A stretch of DNA of 64,000 bases. Origin: Saccharopolyspora soli. Its GTDB lineage: Bacteria > Actinomycetota > Actinomycetes > Mycobacteriales > Pseudonocardiaceae. The stretch covers positions 49,157 through 113,156 of the forward strand of contig NZ_JALBWV010000028.1 in the NCBI RefSeq assembly GCF_022678645.1. The letters run 5' to 3'. Position numbers and translations under genes: made by a program. How positions within the stretch are numbered: the first letter of the stretch is position 1; each line of letters begins with the position of its first letter. Positions 62,560-64,000 of the stretch are shown piece after piece. The notes beneath the pieces are model-generated. The model had not been told where the DNA came from, ran no database searches, and saw nothing but the letters and a program-made list of their open reading frames with translations.

Positions 62560-63726
62560 CTACCTCCCTGGGGAGAACAGGCCGAGACCGACCATGCTGG
62601 CGGAGAGGCCGTCCCATGACCGCACGTCCCAGCCGGTCAGTTGTTCCCACCGGTCCAGCCTGTACTTCACGGTGTTGGCGTGCACGTGCAGGGCTCTGCC
62701 GGTGGCCGTCAGTGAGAGGTCGTTTTCCGCGAAGCCGCGGACCGTCTCCGCGATTTCCGGATTCTCGGCTGCTGTTTCTCCGCATTGCCCCAGCAGAGCT
62801 GCGAGCCGCGACTCCTGCGGACGGATCGTGGCCAGCAGCCAGTCGTGCTCGAAGGTGCTGACTGCGCCATCTTCGGCCGCGGTCAGCACCTCCTGGGCGT
62901 CGGCGATGCTGGCGCTGGCACCGGGCAAGCCGGGCCTGGCCAGCCCGACCCCCAGCGGCGCACACGGCACGAGCTGGTGCATGACCCCGATGAGCGCCTC
63001 TGCGGGGATTGCCTGGATCAGGGCGATCACTACGGCTCCGCGGGGCACACACCGCATCGTCCCGCGCCGTCTGCGGAGCCGGTCCCGCAGGGACGTCAGG
63101 GCTTCGTCGGACCACACGTCCGTCGGTGAGCAGACGGCCTGAAAGACCCCGTGGGAATCGAAGCCGAGCGCCTGCGCGAAGCGCCCTTGGTCGCCCGTCG
63201 GCGAACCACCAGCCACAAGCGCGTCAAAGAACCGGTGGGCGAGTCCCAACTGCGCGGCCTCCTCGGCACGCGCTGTCTCACCGTATGCGTCGGCCGCCGC
63301 GCTGCTCGCCTGCTGGACCCAGGTCCAGGCCGTACCGATCAGGCCGGCCAGTTCCGCACGCAGGCCGAGGTCGTGCGCGCCAGCTCGCACGAGCAACTCG
63401 TTCCACATCTCCCGATAGCCGACGTGGTACGCGCTGATCATCGACTCCAGGGGAAGACCCTCCCGGGCACGCTGGCGGCCCAAATCGCGCGCGTGCTTGT
63501 TCTCGGTGCGCGACGGCGGGCGTCGGGTGACGAGGCCGGTCAGCAGTCCCTCGAACTGCCGGGTGACGCGGCTTTCCTGGTCAGCGCGCTCGACGACGTG
63601 GTAGCCAGGGACCTCCTGGCGGATGCGGTCGACGATTTCCGAGACGAGCTCAGGCAGGTCCTCGGTCACCGACCGGCAGAGTTCGGCCACCGAGGTTCGC
63701 TCTTGCGCTGTTGATGAGTACTGCAT
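62560..63726 (-). CDS. PucR-family transcriptional regulator
   Basis: A 388-residue protein from the ATG at 63726 (MQYSSTAQERTS). A helical sensor half (EIVDRIRQEVPGYHVV, GLPLESMISAYHVGYREMW) and the C-terminal PucR helix-turn-helix NDLSLTATGRALHVHANTVK. PucR proteins sense metabolites and control catabolic genes. Placed at the far end of the decarboxylase segment with the promoter repeat just upstream of its start, so it is the probable controller of the decarboxylase/dehydrogenase operon (inference). Confidence 0.87.
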   Translation of the reverse strand: MQYSSTAQERTSVAELCRSVTEDLPELVSEIVDRIRQEVPGYHVVERADQESRVTRQFEGLLTGLVTRRPPSRTENKHARDLGRQRAREGLPLESMISAYHVGYREMWNELLVRAGAHDLGLRAELAGLIGTAWTWVQQASSAAADAYGETARAEEAAQLGLAHRFFDALVAGGSPTGDQGRFAQALGFDSHGVFQAVCSPTDVWSDEALTSLRDRLRRRRGTMRCVPRGAVVIALIQAIPAEALIGVMHQLVPCAPLGVGLARPGLPGASASIADAQEVLTAAEDGAVSTFEHDWLLATIRPQESRLAALLGQCGETAAENPEIAETVRGFAENDLSLTATGRALHVHANTVKYRLDRWEQLTGWDVRSWDGLSASMVGLGLFSPGR

Positions 63727-63770
63727 GCGCTGCGTCCCTTTCGCGACGGTCACGACGTTCCCGTGATACG

Positions 63771-63878
63771 AGGCTAGCTGCGCCGTTCTGTGGAATCCAC
63801 AAACGGATACGAGTGGCGTCCTCTGTTCTCCCGCTGGAGACCGGTGCTCGCGCGCGGCAGTATGGACACGTGGGCACC
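63771..63878. repeat. Direct repeat, copy 2 (interrupted by an insertion sequence)
   Basis: Nearly identical to 57937-58043, up to the GTG-GGC-ACC that in copy 1 becomes the decarboxylase start (GTG-AGC-ACC). Foreign sequence follows at 63880. So a second decarboxylase-like gene or promoter was present and is now cut by the element. Confidence 0.7.
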
Positions 63879-63879
63879 T

Positions 63880-64000
63880 GTAGGGTGCCAAAACTCGATG
63901 TATGTGGTCGACCTGCGATTTTGTTGATTGGTGTCATGCGGCTCGGGTGTATTCGTTGATCAGTCCGGTGAGGACTTTGCGACGCCGGATGGGGGCGTCG
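63880..64000. mobile_element. Insertion sequence end (IS3/IS481-type, incomplete)
   Basis: Starts with TGTAGGGTGCCAAAACTCG, a TGT-type terminal repeat, at the exact point where the promoter repeat breaks off. The element runs past the window edge. The transposase end is described separately. Confidence 0.6.
63934..64000 (-). CDS. Transposase C-terminus (partial)
   Basis: Only the last 21 codons are in the window, reading DAPIRRRKVLTGLINEYTRA then Ala and a stop at 63934-63936. The RRRKVLTGLINEY motif is typical of the end of IS3/IS481-family DDE transposases. The rest lies outside. Confidence 0.6.
   Translation of the reverse strand, partial: DAPIRRRKVLTGLINEYTRAA

Noticed and set aside
1..64000. 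tRNA, rRNA or att-site tRNA
   Set aside because: I saw no cloverleaf or rRNA sequence by eye; a tRNA scan would be the deciding test.

Overview
High-GC actinomycete DNA. Pseudonocardiales is my best guess (inference) from the F420-type LLM oxidoreductase, the XRE/DUF397 pair, the MAB_1171c-type membrane protein, the NB-ARC/TPR regulators and the actinobacterial Tad locus. Much of the window is accessory DNA. Genes are packed with ATGA/GTGA overlaps and many GTG starts.

1-17.4 kb is an integrative-conjugative or plasmid-like module. A plus-strand block carries a Gp88-like protein, a VirD4/TraD-like coupling ATPase, a replication-relaxation protein and a secreted lytic transglycosylase/M23 hydrolase. 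A long minus-strand series follows: a coiled-coil DNA-binding protein, a YgjP-type metallopeptidase coupled to DprA, a truncated PAPS-reductase-like protein and about twelve phage/plasmid-type unknowns separated by strong inverted repeats. It ends in a 1.6 kb gene-free stretch with hairpins and five 12-bp iteron-like tandem repeats (17169-17228), a candidate oriV/oriT. A TetR/LLM oxidoreductase pair follows.

19.4-33 kb is a complete Tad/Flp pilus locus. Minus-strand order: lipoprotein-like protein, secreted proline-rich protein, CpaB/SAF, TadZ-like, TadA, TadB, TadC, small pilin-like, two TadE-like, TadG-like and a LysM-BTAD membrane regulator. A divergent prepilin peptidase lies upstream, and beyond it a second MinD-like ATPase coupled to an unusual GGDEF-HxlR fusion. 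34.3-38.1 kb holds an XRE / small protein / ImmA-IrrE / MAB_1171c / amidohydrolase cassette. 38.2-43.4 kb holds an XRE-DUF397 pair with a perfect operator-like palindrome, then small plasmid-type genes including a primase-polymerase-like fragment.

44.4-56.7 kb is the most interesting part. On the plus strand lie a VMAP-like protein with an N-terminal EAD2-like domain, a MoxR AAA+ ATPase and a 1467-residue protein that joins a vWA/SAV_2336-like domain to an FxsT-type NB-ARC/TPR protein. Converging on it from the minus strand are an NB-ARC/TPR regulator, a SEFIR protein with a C-terminal EAD2-like domain, a 62-residue FxsA-like precursor peptide and a HExxH peptide-hydroxylase-like enzyme. No radical SAM enzyme is visible. 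I read this as a hybrid of a VMAP-type ternary conflict system and an Fxs-type modified-peptide system.

58-64 kb holds a 2-oxo acid decarboxylase, a 49-residue ORF and a Glu/Leu/Phe/Val dehydrogenase (a likely amino-acid degradation operon), then decayed SnoaL, SDR and NTF2-like pseudogenes and a PucR-family regulator. About 107 bp covering the decarboxylase promoter and start is repeated at 63.8 kb, where an insertion sequence interrupts the second copy. The window ends inside that element.
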